Shown in pieces: positions 1 to 9,011 of a stretch of 64,000 nt of DNA. Where the stretch lies: NCBI RefSeq assembly GCF_000763295.1, contig NZ_JRJE01000009.1:124001-188000 (forward strand), written 5' to 3'. The notes under the pieces are model-generated. The model searched no databases and was not told where the DNA came from. It was given only the letters and a program-made list of their open reading frames with translations. Source of the DNA: Thalassospira australica (GTDB lineage Bacteria > Pseudomonadota > Alphaproteobacteria > Rhodospirillales > Thalassospiraceae). Within the stretch, counting starts at the first letter, position 1; each line of letters starts with the position of its first letter. Made by a program: the position numbers and the translations under genes.

Positions 1-541
1 GGCGATAGAGATGGCTATATGTATGTGCCATCAATTCGTTGGCCTTTTTCGACGCTGCATACAGACTGATCGGATGATCGACATTGTGATGCACCGAAAA
101 CGGCATCTCGGTATTCATACCATAAACCGAGCTGCTGGATGCATAGACCAAATGCTTCACGCCATTGTGGCGGCATCCCTCAAGGATGTTGGTAAAGCCC
201 ACAAGGTTGGCATCAATATATGCATGCGGATTCTCGATCGAGTAGCGAACCCCCGCCTGTGCGGCCAAATTGACGACATAGGTCGGTTTTTCAGTCGCGA
301 ACAGATCGGCAATTCCAGCGCGGTTTTCAAGGTCCATGCGAATGAACTTGTAACCGGGCTTGCCTTCCAGCCGTGCGAGGCGGGCTTCTTTCAGGTTGAC
401 GTCGTAATAATCATTGACGTTATCAAGTCCGACAACGGTAGCCCCCTGCTCCAGCAATTTCAGGCAGAGGTGGGAACCGATAAAGCCGGCAGCGCCGGTA
501 ACCAGGACCTTTTCATTGGCCGGAATGATGAAGTCGAGCAT
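1..541 (-). CDS. NAD-dependent epimerase, UDP-glucuronate epimerase type (3' end outside window)
   Basis: Extended short-chain dehydrogenase/epimerase. About 180 N-terminal residues are visible; the rest lies to the left of the window. The start ATG at 541 has an AGGAA about 9 bases upstream. The Rossmann glycine motif GAAGFIGS sits near residue 18, a DNVNDYYD segment follows the second beta strand, and the catalytic YAASK lies near residue 162 with SSSSVYG before it. The segment KKANELMAHTYSHLY is typical of UDP-glucuronate 4- or 5-epimerases, which make UDP-galacturonate or a related sugar for capsule or LPS. That substrate is inferred from family resemblance, and UDP-glucose 4-epimerase is a less likely alternative. 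The nearby leftward glycosyltransferase operon fits an envelope-polysaccharide role, though about 5 kb of other genes lies between. Confidence 0.88.
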   Translation of the reverse strand, partial: MLDFIIPANEKVLVTGAAGFIGSHLCLKLLEQGATVVGLDNVNDYYDVNLKEARLARLEGKPGYKFIRMDLENRAGIADLFATEKPTYVVNLAAQAGVRYSIENPHAYIDANLVGFTNILEGCRHNGVKHLVYASSSSVYGMNTEMPFSVHHNVDHPISLYAASKKANELMAHTYSHLYR

Positions 542-772
542 ACGCGTCTAAATTCCTGATAGAAATGAACTGGCTTCCTTAGCGGCACCAGAGAAAATTC
601 GGCCATTTTGATACCAGCAAGGTCCGCGTTGCGCAAGCGGTCAAGTACACCCCTGTATCATGGAATACGCGCTTAACGAGCACCACATCGGAATACAAGA
701 CTCAGACAGGTTTTTCTGGTAGTCTAATGACTATTATAAGTTTGTTTTCGAAGCCGGATCACGAAAAGACAA

Positions 773-1516
773 ATGATTGCAGCAGGTCAAACCATCGCGA
801 ACCCCAAAGGGGGTGGTTTGGGCGTTATCCTGAATGTTCGGGAAATCGCCGAAACCGCCGACGGGCGCGTTTTGGCCGAATATGAAGCAATCGAGGTCCA
901 ACAACAGAACCAGAATGCGACCGCACATTCACCCTATGCTGTTGCTGGCGCAGATTCCGACGGTGTGCGCACCCGTATTGTTGACCCGCGCACCCTGACC
1001 GAGGCGCAAGCCGTTGCCGGTGGTGTCAGTCGGGCCGAATATCGCGAAGCACGCGAATCCAATACAGAGGAAAACAACAGTCAAGGCGGTCGCTCTGTCG
1101 GTCAGGATCTTGATCCGGCAGAAGAAGCTGTGGTCAATCGATTACGTGCCCGGGACTCAGCGGTACGGCAGGAAGAGGAAGCACACGCAGCCGCAGCTGG
1201 ACCTTATGGCTCCGCACCGCAATATACCTATCAGATCGGTCCGGATGGCAATGCCTATGCTATTGGGGGACATGTCGATGTGAGCGTATCTGTATCCGGC
1301 AGTGCTGCTGACCGTGATCGCGCTCTGGCGACCCTTCAGAATGCGGCGCTGGCACCCAATGCGCCATCTGGCGCAGACATGGCAGCATTCCGTGAGGCAA
1401 GCTTGCAACGTGCAACTGCCAGTGACGCTGAAACCTCTCGTCTAACAGTAGAATCCGCAACAAATCAGACACAATCACGCGACGCAATACAGCAAAGCAT
1501 TTCGATTACAGCGTGA
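773..1516 (+). CDS. SprA-related putative metalloprotease homologue with degenerate HExxH
   Basis: A 247-residue protein whose C-terminal half matches the SprA-related / CJM1_0395 putative metalloprotease family as I know it: LDPAEEAVVNRLRARD, then an AH-AAAAGPYG segment, YQIGPDGNAYAIGGHVDV and an AALAP-PSGAD tail. The family normally carries HEQAH here. This protein reads EEEAH (about residues 136-140), so the first zinc-ligand histidine is replaced by glutamate. The N-terminal ~100 residues are low-complexity and rich in Gln, Asn, Ala and Glu, with no signal peptide. No strong ribosome-binding site is seen before the ATG at 773. It stands alone, preceded by 230 bases without a gene. Family membership is fairly sure; proteolytic activity is doubtful. 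Confidence 0.8.
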   Translation: MIAAGQTIANPKGGGLGVILNVREIAETADGRVLAEYEAIEVQQQNQNATAHSPYAVAGADSDGVRTRIVDPRTLTEAQAVAGGVSRAEYREARESNTEENNSQGGRSVGQDLDPAEEAVVNRLRARDSAVRQEEEAHAAAAGPYGSAPQYTYQIGPDGNAYAIGGHVDVSVSVSGSAADRDRALATLQNAALAPNAPSGADMAAFREASLQRATASDAETSRLTVESATNQTQSRDAIQQSISITA

Positions 1517-1804
1517 TTTAGTGCCACTTGGTTCCCCATTCACCCCTGACATACTATTCAACGTGCAACAAAATACCCACCCAATCATCTATATACCTAT
1601 TCAAATGGATAGATTCCGCCGCCAAAAGCTATCCTGCCGTTTGACAGCAAGCCGGTTTTGTTGAATGCTGCGCTCGCGTCCGGGGGGGACGCTTAGATTG
1701 AAAATATCAGAATCGCCAAACCGTCTTGATTGCGCGGTTCGTTTTCCAAAGACACTGGTCCCAATCAATAGTGCGCTTTGGACAAAAACAGGTACGGCAT
1801 AAAA

Positions 1805-2458
1805 ATGAACATCCTGCTAGCAGATGATCACGACCTCGTTAGAGACGGGATCACTTCCTTCCTAAAACTCGCAGCGCCGGAAGTAGAAGTCGCGCAGGCG
1901 AAAGACTTCGCAGAAGCACTTGCCGTCGTCGACGGAGAAACCACCGTCGAACTGACAATTCTCGACCTGAACATGCCGGGTATGAACGGGCTGTCAGGGC
2001 TTACTGTCATGCGCCAAAAACACCCGGAGATCCCTGTTGTCATTCTTTCGGGTTCGGTTAAGCGTAGCGACGTTCTGAATGCACTTGAACATGGCGCTTC
2101 GGGGTATCTGCCCAAAACCTTGTCAGGAAAGTCTCTTATCAATGCCTTGCGCTTGATTCTGTCTGGCGAGAAATACATTCCGTCTGCGTTGCTTGAAGAT
2201 GATGGCACTCAAATCCGCCCGGGCGAGATTGATCTTGACGGGTTGGCACCTGACAACCCGCTGCGTCAGCTCACCAATCGTGAGCGCGAAGTGCTTGGTC
2301 TTCTGACCAAAGGTCTCTCCAACAAGGAGATCGCAAAGCAGCTTACCGTGCGTGAAATTACCGTAAAGGTCCACCTGACGGGGATTTTCAAAAAACTGGG
2401 CGCGGCCAATAGAACGCAGGCCGTCAAAATTGCAATGCAATTGGGATGGGAAGCCTAA
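1805..2458 (+). CDS. NarL/FixJ-type response regulator
   Basis: Two-component transcriptional regulator of about 217 residues. The N-terminal receiver has the acidic pair in LLADDHDLVRDG, the phosphoacceptor Asp in LTILDLNMPGMNG near residue 55, the Ser of VILSGS and the Lys of YLPKTLSG. The C-terminal LuxR-type helix-turn-helix starts at LTNREREVLGLL and includes GLSNKEIAKQLTV and TVKVHLTGIFKKLG. ATG 1805 is chosen because the receiver begins immediately there; an in-frame TTG at 1778 would add nine residues with no family support. It converges on a hybrid histidine kinase gene, which is a natural candidate partner, but pairing cannot be shown from sequence. Confidence 0.93.
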   Translation: MNILLADDHDLVRDGITSFLKLAAPEVEVAQAKDFAEALAVVDGETTVELTILDLNMPGMNGLSGLTVMRQKHPEIPVVILSGSVKRSDVLNALEHGASGYLPKTLSGKSLINALRLILSGEKYIPSALLEDDGTQIRPGEIDLDGLAPDNPLRQLTNREREVLGLLTKGLSNKEIAKQLTVREITVKVHLTGIFKKLGAANRTQAVKIAMQLGWEA

Positions 2459-2483
2459 ACGCTGCCATCCAAAAGAAATGTTC

Positions 2484-2515
2484 AAAAAAGCCTGGCAAAC
2501 CGCCGGGCTTTTTTC
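2484..2515. terminator. Rho-independent terminator between convergent regulator and kinase genes
   Basis: AAAAGCCTGGC pairs with GCCGGGCTTTT (one G-T pair) around a five-base loop, followed by a T run. The A run on the left side makes it usable from both strands. It lies 25 bases after the regulator stop and about 60 bases after the end of the leftward kinase gene. Confidence 0.85.
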
Positions 2516-2575
2516 TTGTCTGGGCAGGTTCTGCTCTCAGCTTTATCAAAATAAAGAATTGCCGCCGCGCTGAAA

Positions 2576-4540
2576 CTAACCGCTAAAGACGTCTGAGAGT
2601 TCATCCAAAGTCGCAAGCAGCTCTTTTAGATTGAGAGGCTTAGACATCACCATAACCGGCGCATCAGCCCCGTCGTCATCCATATCCGGCCATTCGGCAT
2701 CACCCGGATGCCCCGTCATCACAAGCACAGGCAAAGCCGGGTTCCGGTCACGCAGTTCCTTGACCAAGGTATTTCCGTCCATCTGTGGCATGCGGATGTC
2801 AGTAATCAAAATATCGGGTTGAACAATCCCGGCAATCGCCAAAGCGTCTTCACCATTGCTTGCCGCTGACACATTAAAACCCTGCGCCTCTAGATAGCCG
2901 GCAATAATTTCAGTTGCATCAAGTTCATCGTCAACGACCAAGACACGTACATTCTCCCGTGCAGGACGGCCGAAAGGAGCATCGGAAAGCCAGCCATCCT
3001 CCAACGCCCCATCGGACAGATCGTCTTCCTCGGTCACGACGAGGTCCGCCAGCGGCAACGTAATCTCAAAGCAGGCACCATCGCCTTCGTTACGGACATC
3101 AATTTTGCCGCCCATTGCCTCGATGATCCCAAAACTGACCGAAAGCCCAAGACCGGTCCCCTTTCCGACATCCTTGGTCGTGAAAAACGGATGGAATAAA
3201 AGATCAATCGCGGCTTCAGGCACTCCACCACCGTTATCATTTACCGCAAGCTTAAGCATCTTGCGGTCCTCATCGACCAATGCACTTACCCGTATAAGGC
3301 CACCAATGCTTCCCGCGTCGTCGCCAATTTCATTAATGGCGTCACGCGCATTGCTCAGCAAATTGACCAGAACCTGCTCAAGCTGCACCTGACGGCCATT
3401 CACAAAGCAAAGATGCCGGGGTGGAACAACGTCAATCACGATACCGGACAAGCGGCAATCATGCTCAATCATGTCAACGGCACGTTCGACAGCCTTCATC
3501 ACAGCAAAAGGCCGGAAGTCATCGTCATCGGGGCGGCTATAGATTTGCAAATGTTTGATGATCTCGGACATGCGCTCAGTCTGGCTGCTGATAAGCGAGA
3601 GCCGTTCACGCTGAAAGGCGGGTTTGACCTCATCAAGGTCGTACTGCAATGCGCAGGTATCAGCCGACATCCGGATAACATTGAGCGGCTGGTTCATTTC
3701 ATGAGCGACAGATGCAGCCATTTCACCCAGTGTTGCAAGCTTGGAGGTTTGAACCAGTTGACGTTCGACTTTGCGTTTTTCCGTGACATCTTCTGCCAGC
3801 ATCAGCATGGCGGGGGCCCCCTCGTGGGTGAAGGCAATTGCTGATACTTCAAGCTCGACATTGTCCCCTGCGGGGCGCTGACATATCACCGTAAAATCTG
3901 AGCGCCCCGTATAGCCTTTTTGGTATCTGGATATGTACTCTTCGAGTGTTTCACGACTTGTCGGATGCACCATTTCCATAAAGGACCGACCAACCAGTTC
4001 ACCGCAATCTTCAGCCCCCAGAATGGTCAATCCCTGCTGGTTCATGTAAACGATTTCTTCGCCGCTCAGGACAGAGATCAGTTCAGGAGCAAGTTCCACA
4101 AGCTTGCGATAGCGCTCTTCACTTTCCTTAAGTGCGCGTTCGGCACGAGATCGCTCTATCGCGTAGCGGATTGAGCGACGAATGGTCCGCCCATCGGGAA
4201 ACTCTTTGGTCAGATAGTCTTCAGCACCATGTTGAAGGGCTTCAAAGGCAAGTTCTTCGTCCTTGTGCCCTGTCAAAACAACGACGGGTGCGGTGTTTAG
4301 ACACCCGCGCACCCGACTGATGGTGTCGACACCGGATGAGTCCGGCAAGGTCAAATCAAGCAACACGACATCGAACACGCATTCAGGGCCATCACCATTC
4401 AAAATAGCCATCGCAGATGTCAGGTCACTGCAATGTTCGATATCAAACGGTTCACCTGTTTCTTCCAGCAGCGTTCGGACAAGAAATGCATCCCCGGGAT
4501 TGTCTTCTACCAGAAGAATTCGAAACCGCTGCTGAGACAT
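2576..4540 (-). CDS. Hybrid sensor histidine kinase, REC-PAS-HisKA-HATPase-REC
   Basis: A 654-residue cytoplasmic kinase without membrane segments. Order: receiver 1 (about 5-125; ILLVEDNPGD, Asp in VVLLDLTLPD), PAS (about 140-260), dimerisation/phosphoacceptor helix with His in SVAHEMNQPLN, ATPase with NLLSNARDAI, DNGGGVP and GTGLGLS, then receiver 2 (VLVVDDE, Asp in ILITDIRMPQMDG, Lys in MSKPLN). Start ATG 4540 is preferred because GGAA lies 9 bases upstream; ATG 4549 and TTG 4555 are also in frame. Two receivers suggest an internal phosphorelay, with the N-terminal receiver possibly taking input from another kinase. The convergent NarL-type regulator at 1805-2458 is a plausible output. Confidence 0.93.
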   Translation of the reverse strand: MSQQRFRILLVEDNPGDAFLVRTLLEETGEPFDIEHCSDLTSAMAILNGDGPECVFDVVLLDLTLPDSSGVDTISRVRGCLNTAPVVVLTGHKDEELAFEALQHGAEDYLTKEFPDGRTIRRSIRYAIERSRAERALKESEERYRKLVELAPELISVLSGEEIVYMNQQGLTILGAEDCGELVGRSFMEMVHPTSRETLEEYISRYQKGYTGRSDFTVICQRPAGDNVELEVSAIAFTHEGAPAMLMLAEDVTEKRKVERQLVQTSKLATLGEMAASVAHEMNQPLNVIRMSADTCALQYDLDEVKPAFQRERLSLISSQTERMSEIIKHLQIYSRPDDDDFRPFAVMKAVERAVDMIEHDCRLSGIVIDVVPPRHLCFVNGRQVQLEQVLVNLLSNARDAINEIGDDAGSIGGLIRVSALVDEDRKMLKLAVNDNGGGVPEAAIDLLFHPFFTTKDVGKGTGLGLSVSFGIIEAMGGKIDVRNEGDGACFEITLPLADLVVTEEDDLSDGALEDGWLSDAPFGRPARENVRVLVVDDELDATEIIAGYLEAQGFNVSAASNGEDALAIAGIVQPDILITDIRMPQMDGNTLVKELRDRNPALPVLVMTGHPGDAEWPDMDDDGADAPVMVMSKPLNLKELLATLDELSDVFSG

Positions 4541-4641
4541 CGTTGTCATTTCCAATTGTCAGATGAACGCGTTTTCAAATTTGGCCAAGATCCTAAGCAT
4601 TCTTGATTGAAACTCATTGTTTCTGCCTAGCTTTGCCAATC

Positions 4642-5640
4642 CTAGCAATCCTGAACGTCCACAAGCAAACGCCCCTGAACCTGCCCTTTCAGTATTTTCT
4701 GCCCCCAAGGCAGAATGTCGGAAAGCGCAACTTTGGTTGTCGCCGAAACAAGTTGTTCTTTTGGCAGTTCGCCAGCCAGACGTTTCCAAGCATCAACACG
4801 TGTTTCATACGGACACATCACTGAATCAATGCCAATCAGCCGAACGCCACGCAATAGAAACGGAATAACCGTGCCTGGCAAATCTGGTCCACCGGCAAGG
4901 CCACAGGCAGCAACAGTGCCACGGTATTTCATTTCTGAAAGCACATGGGCAAGCGTGCTGCTTCCAACACTATCAATTGCCCCCACCCAACGCTCTTTCA
5001 AAAGCGGTTTGCTTGTATCAGTCAGTTCGTTCCGATCAATGATCGTACTGGCCCCAAGGTCACGCAGATAGGCATGTGTTTCCGCACGCCCGGTCGATGC
5101 TGCCACCCGATAGCCAAGCGACGAGAGGATTGAAACCGCTACAGAACCAACCCCGCCGGCAGCCCCGGTAACAAGCACTTCACCATCCTGATCAGGTGAT
5201 ACACCCTGCGCTTCAAGCGCCATCACCGCCAACATCGAGGTAAAACCTGCCGTACCGATTGCCATAGCCTGTGACGCATCAAGACCATCAGGCAGTGGCA
5301 CAAGCCAGTCTGCCTTAACGCGCGCAAGCTGGCCATAGCCCCCCCAATGCGCCTCGCCAACACGCCAGCCGGTCAAGACAACCTCATCGCCCGGCTTGTA
5401 CCGGTCATCGCTTGATGAGACGACTTCACCGGAAAAATCAACCCCGGGCACATGCGGATAGGTGCGAACAAGGCGCCCTAAACCATTCAGGACCATTCCG
5501 TCCTTGTAGTTCAGAGTTGACCATTTAACCCGAACCAGAACGTCACCTTCTGGCAGGTCATCGGTGGTCAAATCCTTGAATTCTGCTGATACGCTTTTAT
5601 CTTCTTGGTTCAGGACCAGTGCGCGGAATGTTTCGCTCAT
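4642..5640 (-). CDS. Acrylyl-CoA reductase (AcuI/YhdH) family zinc-free MDR oxidoreductase
   Basis: A 332-residue medium-chain dehydrogenase/reductase of the YhdH/AcuI type. The N-terminal GroES-like domain includes STLNYKDGMVLNGLG and HVPGVDFSGEV; the NADPH-binding Rossmann motif is GAAGGVGSVA near residue 160. The zinc-binding cysteines of alcohol dehydrogenases are absent, as expected for this group. Characterised members reduce acryloyl-CoA to propionyl-CoA with NADPH, for example in dimethylsulfoniopropionate breakdown in marine bacteria, but the family also contains general quinone/enal reductases. Start ATG 5640 has GGGAG seven bases upstream. No other DMSP gene is in the window, so the exact substrate is open. 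Confidence 0.88.
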   Translation of the reverse strand: MSETFRALVLNQEDKSVSAEFKDLTTDDLPEGDVLVRVKWSTLNYKDGMVLNGLGRLVRTYPHVPGVDFSGEVVSSSDDRYKPGDEVVLTGWRVGEAHWGGYGQLARVKADWLVPLPDGLDASQAMAIGTAGFTSMLAVMALEAQGVSPDQDGEVLVTGAAGGVGSVAVSILSSLGYRVAASTGRAETHAYLRDLGASTIIDRNELTDTSKPLLKERWVGAIDSVGSSTLAHVLSEMKYRGTVAACGLAGGPDLPGTVIPFLLRGVRLIGIDSVMCPYETRVDAWKRLAGELPKEQLVSATTKVALSDILPWGQKILKGQVQGRLLVDVQDC

Positions 5641-5745
5641 GGGTATTCTCCCGGTTGATACGGTTTGAATTTCCAGACTATGGCCCCATCAACGGCGCGT
5701 CAAATCCACCCATAACAAACAAATGGTTGAGGGGCAGGATACAGG

Positions 5746-6138
5746 CTAATCGCCAACTTGCGGAACGACTACTGGATTCAGTGAATTTTCTCCACCGCTC
5801 ATCAAGGCAATAACGATGACGGCAACGATCAAAATACCAAGATACAAATATACTCGCTGTGTCTTTTTTTTGCTGGTCTCATCAGCTGGAACAATAACAT
5901 CTTCTTGCACCTTCTTTGGCAAGCTTCGGTAAGAAAGCCAGCCAAGAAGAGGAACAATCACAAGATCATCCAGCCACCCGAACCCGACAATCACATCAGG
6001 GAGCAAGTCGACCGGGCTGATCAGATAAACCAACCCGGCAATAAGAATTAACTTTGACTTTAGCGCAACATCACCGCGCATCAAAGTCCGCAACAGGTTC
6101 GGCACGATCATCCAGGCAGATGTTTTTGGCAGTCCCAT
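5746..6138 (-). CDS. DUF1232 small membrane protein
   Basis: About 130 residues with the DUF1232 signature KSKLILIAGLVYLISPVDLLPD followed by GWLDDLVIVPLLGWL, giving one hydrophobic hairpin. A second membrane segment (YLYLGILIVAVIVIALM) lies near the C terminus. ATG 6138 is chosen because AGGGA lies about eight bases upstream; ATG 6153 lacks a ribosome site. The function of the family is unknown. It is the last gene of the leftward glycosyltransferase operon, starting about 35 bases after the asparagine-synthetase-like gene ends, so it is probably co-transcribed. A direct role in glycan assembly is not implied by the domain. Confidence 0.85.
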   Translation of the reverse strand: MGLPKTSAWMIVPNLLRTLMRGDVALKSKLILIAGLVYLISPVDLLPDVIVGFGWLDDLVIVPLLGWLSYRSLPKKVQEDVIVPADETSKKKTQRVYLYLGILIVAVIVIALMSGGENSLNPVVVPQVGD

Positions 6139-6173
6139 TGCATCTTCCCTCATAGCGATTGATTGACTTGGCG

Positions 6174-7934
6174 TCAGGGTGCCAATGCTTCGAAAACATC
6201 TTTTCCCGGCGCATGACCAAGAACATTGACCTGATGCCAAAGAGCAAAGAAAAGAAGATGCCAGCACGCCGCCCCTTCGCGTTTACCTGGCGTATTAAAC
6301 AGTCTTTCCACTCGAACCGGGTCTGCGATCTCAAGCACACCTGCCTGCTGCGCAACCAGAGGCCCAAGTCGCTTGCCCTGCGCTGCAATCCACTCCGCAA
6401 CCGGTACAGTAAATCCACGCTTTCTGGCAAAGGGCTGCGCCATTGGCAAACACCGCTCCAGCCAACTGCGCAACAGGAACTTTCCTACTCCTTTGCGGAC
6501 CTTAAGACGATCCGGCAACTGAAAGGCAAATTCTGCGACCATCGGATCAAGGAAAGGTGTACGCCCTTCAAGACCATGCGCCATCAACATGCGATCAAGT
6601 TTTAGCAGCAGATCATTTGGCAACCAATCAGAACAATCCACAGCCTGTGCTACAGAAAGGCGAGAGCGTTTTCCACGGTTTTCACGGCTTTCGGACGCCG
6701 CAATGCCATCACGCCATCCTTCAAGAACGCCTGGCCGCAACACGTCAATCTTGTCAAATGTCCCTTTCGAGCGCATCACGCGCCCCCCCAGCAGCAACGG
6801 ACGCATGACTGAGCGATATCGTCCATATCCACCGAACAATTCATCGCCCCCTTCACCAGAAAGCACGACCTTGAAGTCACGGGCAGCTTCCTGTGCAAGC
6901 TTGTAGGTCGGAAGGATAGCATAGTCTGCTGCCGGGTCATCCATCCGTGCTGCGACTTCAGGCAGCAGCGTCCAGAAATCCTGTTCAGAGAACATGACTT
7001 CGATGTGGTTTGCATCACATGCCTTGGCGACCTCGCGGGCAAGAGCACGTTCATCATGAACCGAAGAAGCTTCAAACGCCGCAGTATAGGCCGTTACCGG
7101 CCGCTCATTCAGGCGTTGCATCATCCCAAGCAGTGATGCGCTGTCGACCCCACCTGACAGGAACATTGCGTAATCCACATCAGATCGTTGATGAAGACGC
7201 ACCGATTCCTCAAAAATGCGGTCCCACTCATTCAAAGCATTTTCAAGCCGGTTACCTGTCGCTCCGCGTTCGGACAGAACTTGTCGGCGGCGACGTTCAA
7301 CAATTCGACCGTTCCTCAGAACAATGGTCTCGCCGGGCAGTAAACGTTTAATCCCGTCAAGGATCATGTCAGTACCGGTGGTAAACTGTACCTGTAACAA
7401 TTCCGCCCGTGCATCTTCCCGCACATTGCGACCGACCAACCCGGCCGCAACAAGCGCCTGTGCCTCGGACGCAAAAGCGAAGTATTCCGGTGTTTCGACG
7501 TAATAAACCTGTTTGATACCAAATGGATCACGGCATAAGACAACCTGATTGTCGACAACATCGTGGATGGCGAACGCATACATGCCACGCAAGTGATCAA
7601 AACCGTCCACGCCGTCTCTTGCAAAAATGCGTAAAGCAGTCTCACTATCAGAACCGGTCGTAAATCCCGCCTTGCACAGGTTCTCCCGAAGTTCGAGGTA
7701 GTTGTAGATTTCGCCATTGGCGACCAAGGCACTTCCATTCTCGTGGAAAAGTGGTTGATCCCCGGTATCAAGATCTATGATGGCAAGCCGCGTTTGAACA
7801 AAGCCGACAGGTCCTTTTATATAACGCCCATCTCCATCCGGTCCTCGATGCCCCAACGCGTCGCGTAAACGATCTAACAACGCCACGTCAACGCCGGTTC
7901 CGTCACGTGCAATAATGCCAGCAATACCCGACAT
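6174..7934 (-). CDS. Asparagine-synthetase-like protein with Ser in place of the glutaminase Cys
   Basis: A 586-residue two-domain protein of the AsnB fold. The N-terminal class II glutaminase-like domain begins MSGIAGII; family enzymes start MCGI, where Cys2 is the nucleophile, and here codon 2 is TCG (Ser). The rest of that domain is well kept (HRGPDGDG, TRLAIIDL, NGEIYNYLELR). The synthetase domain has the ATP loop SGGVDSASL and SGEGGDELFGGYGRYR. Family knowledge: homologues lacking Cys2, such as beta-lactam synthetases and lasso-peptide cyclases, do not hydrolyse glutamine. It lies between a glycosyltransferase gene (18 bases upstream) and DUF1232, so I infer it forms an amide on an envelope glycan or uses free ammonia. 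Plain asparagine synthesis from ammonia remains possible. Confidence 0.9.
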   Translation of the reverse strand: MSGIAGIIARDGTGVDVALLDRLRDALGHRGPDGDGRYIKGPVGFVQTRLAIIDLDTGDQPLFHENGSALVANGEIYNYLELRENLCKAGFTTGSDSETALRIFARDGVDGFDHLRGMYAFAIHDVVDNQVVLCRDPFGIKQVYYVETPEYFAFASEAQALVAAGLVGRNVREDARAELLQVQFTTGTDMILDGIKRLLPGETIVLRNGRIVERRRRQVLSERGATGNRLENALNEWDRIFEESVRLHQRSDVDYAMFLSGGVDSASLLGMMQRLNERPVTAYTAAFEASSVHDERALAREVAKACDANHIEVMFSEQDFWTLLPEVAARMDDPAADYAILPTYKLAQEAARDFKVVLSGEGGDELFGGYGRYRSVMRPLLLGGRVMRSKGTFDKIDVLRPGVLEGWRDGIAASESRENRGKRSRLSVAQAVDCSDWLPNDLLLKLDRMLMAHGLEGRTPFLDPMVAEFAFQLPDRLKVRKGVGKFLLRSWLERCLPMAQPFARKRGFTVPVAEWIAAQGKRLGPLVAQQAGVLEIADPVRVERLFNTPGKREGAACWHLLFFALWHQVNVLGHAPGKDVFEALAP

Positions 7935-7952
7935 GAGCCCTCGTAATTTCGA

Positions 7953-8981
7953 TTAGTGGCGGTTTCCCGAAAGCTTGGAATAAAGATTTTCAGTCTTTTC
8001 CAGCATTTTATCGTACACGAATTCCTGTGAAGCAAAGTCGAATGCGCTTTCGCACTGCTTGCGCCAACCTTCAATGTCGCAGGCCAACAGCCTTAGTTTT
8101 TCTGACATGGCGTCGGGATCAATGCTAAGGATCAAATCCTGATCAAGCACCTCGTTTGCCACAGGAACATCAGTCGAAACAACCGGGCATCGGCAGAGAA
8201 GCGCTTCGGCAACAACATAGGAAAACCCTTCTCGACGTGAAGAAACAACAACACCATCGACGGCTTTCATATAGCCTGCCACATTTTCGGACCGACCAAG
8301 CAGATTGACCTTTCCTTCCAAACCAAGTTCTTTGATCTGGTGTTCCAGACGATCCTTTTCTGGGCCATCACCGACGATAAGAAGGTCAGCATCAACCGCC
8401 CTCCACGCCGTCAGCAAAATATCGAAACCTTTGGCCTCAACCAATCGGCCAACTGCCAAAATGACCGGACGCCCCTTGCGCTTGATCGTTGTGGCATCGC
8501 CAGACCAAAATACCTCGTGCAAGCCATGGTATATGGTCGAACAATTTTCCCGATCAACATCTTTGGACAAAGCTTTACTCACACCAATGGCGTGATCCAG
8601 TTTGCGAAACGCCTGAACATTTCTTTTCTGATTGTGCAAGGTACCGACGGTTTTCACATTCGATGGCAAGGCCCACCGGATTTTGGCAACCATTTGCGCC
8701 GCTTTGCTTCCTTGTGCGTGCACAATGTCAAACTTACCACCCCGCAACGCCTGCAAAAGCTGAAAAAGCACGACAGGACTATTACGATTGCCATCCAAGC
8801 CTAGTTCGACGGCTTCAACATTGACAGGAACGCGCGGCACAAGAGTTCCAGTTGTCAAAAAGGTAACGTCGTGCCCGTTATTTACCAGCCCAGAGGAAAG
8901 ATCATAGGCGTGCCGCTCCAACCCCCCGTTTCCGGTACTGGCAACGACTTGCGCTATCCTGAGCTGTTTATTGACGCTCAT
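7953..8981 (-). CDS. Glycosyltransferase, GT-B fold, family 4 type
   Basis: About 342 residues. The N-terminal acceptor domain starts RIAQVVASTGNGGLERHAYDLSSGL; the C-terminal donor domain contains VGRLVEAKGFDILLTAW, IVGDGPEKDRLE and the E-x7-E region SSRREGFSYVVAEALLC, typical of retaining GT4 enzymes. ATG 8981 follows an AGGA about nine bases upstream, and the alternative farther upstream would add only seven residues. It is part of the leftward envelope-sugar operon, starting 30 bases after the end of the GT2 gene. The sugar donor cannot be told from sequence. Confidence 0.92.
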   Translation of the reverse strand: MSVNKQLRIAQVVASTGNGGLERHAYDLSSGLVNNGHDVTFLTTGTLVPRVPVNVEAVELGLDGNRNSPVVLFQLLQALRGGKFDIVHAQGSKAAQMVAKIRWALPSNVKTVGTLHNQKRNVQAFRKLDHAIGVSKALSKDVDRENCSTIYHGLHEVFWSGDATTIKRKGRPVILAVGRLVEAKGFDILLTAWRAVDADLLIVGDGPEKDRLEHQIKELGLEGKVNLLGRSENVAGYMKAVDGVVVSSRREGFSYVVAEALLCRCPVVSTDVPVANEVLDQDLILSIDPDAMSEKLRLLACDIEGWRKQCESAFDFASQEFVYDKMLEKTENLYSKLSGNRH

Positions 8982-9011
8982 GAACCATCCTGACACCCGC
9001 ACCGGAAAAGC

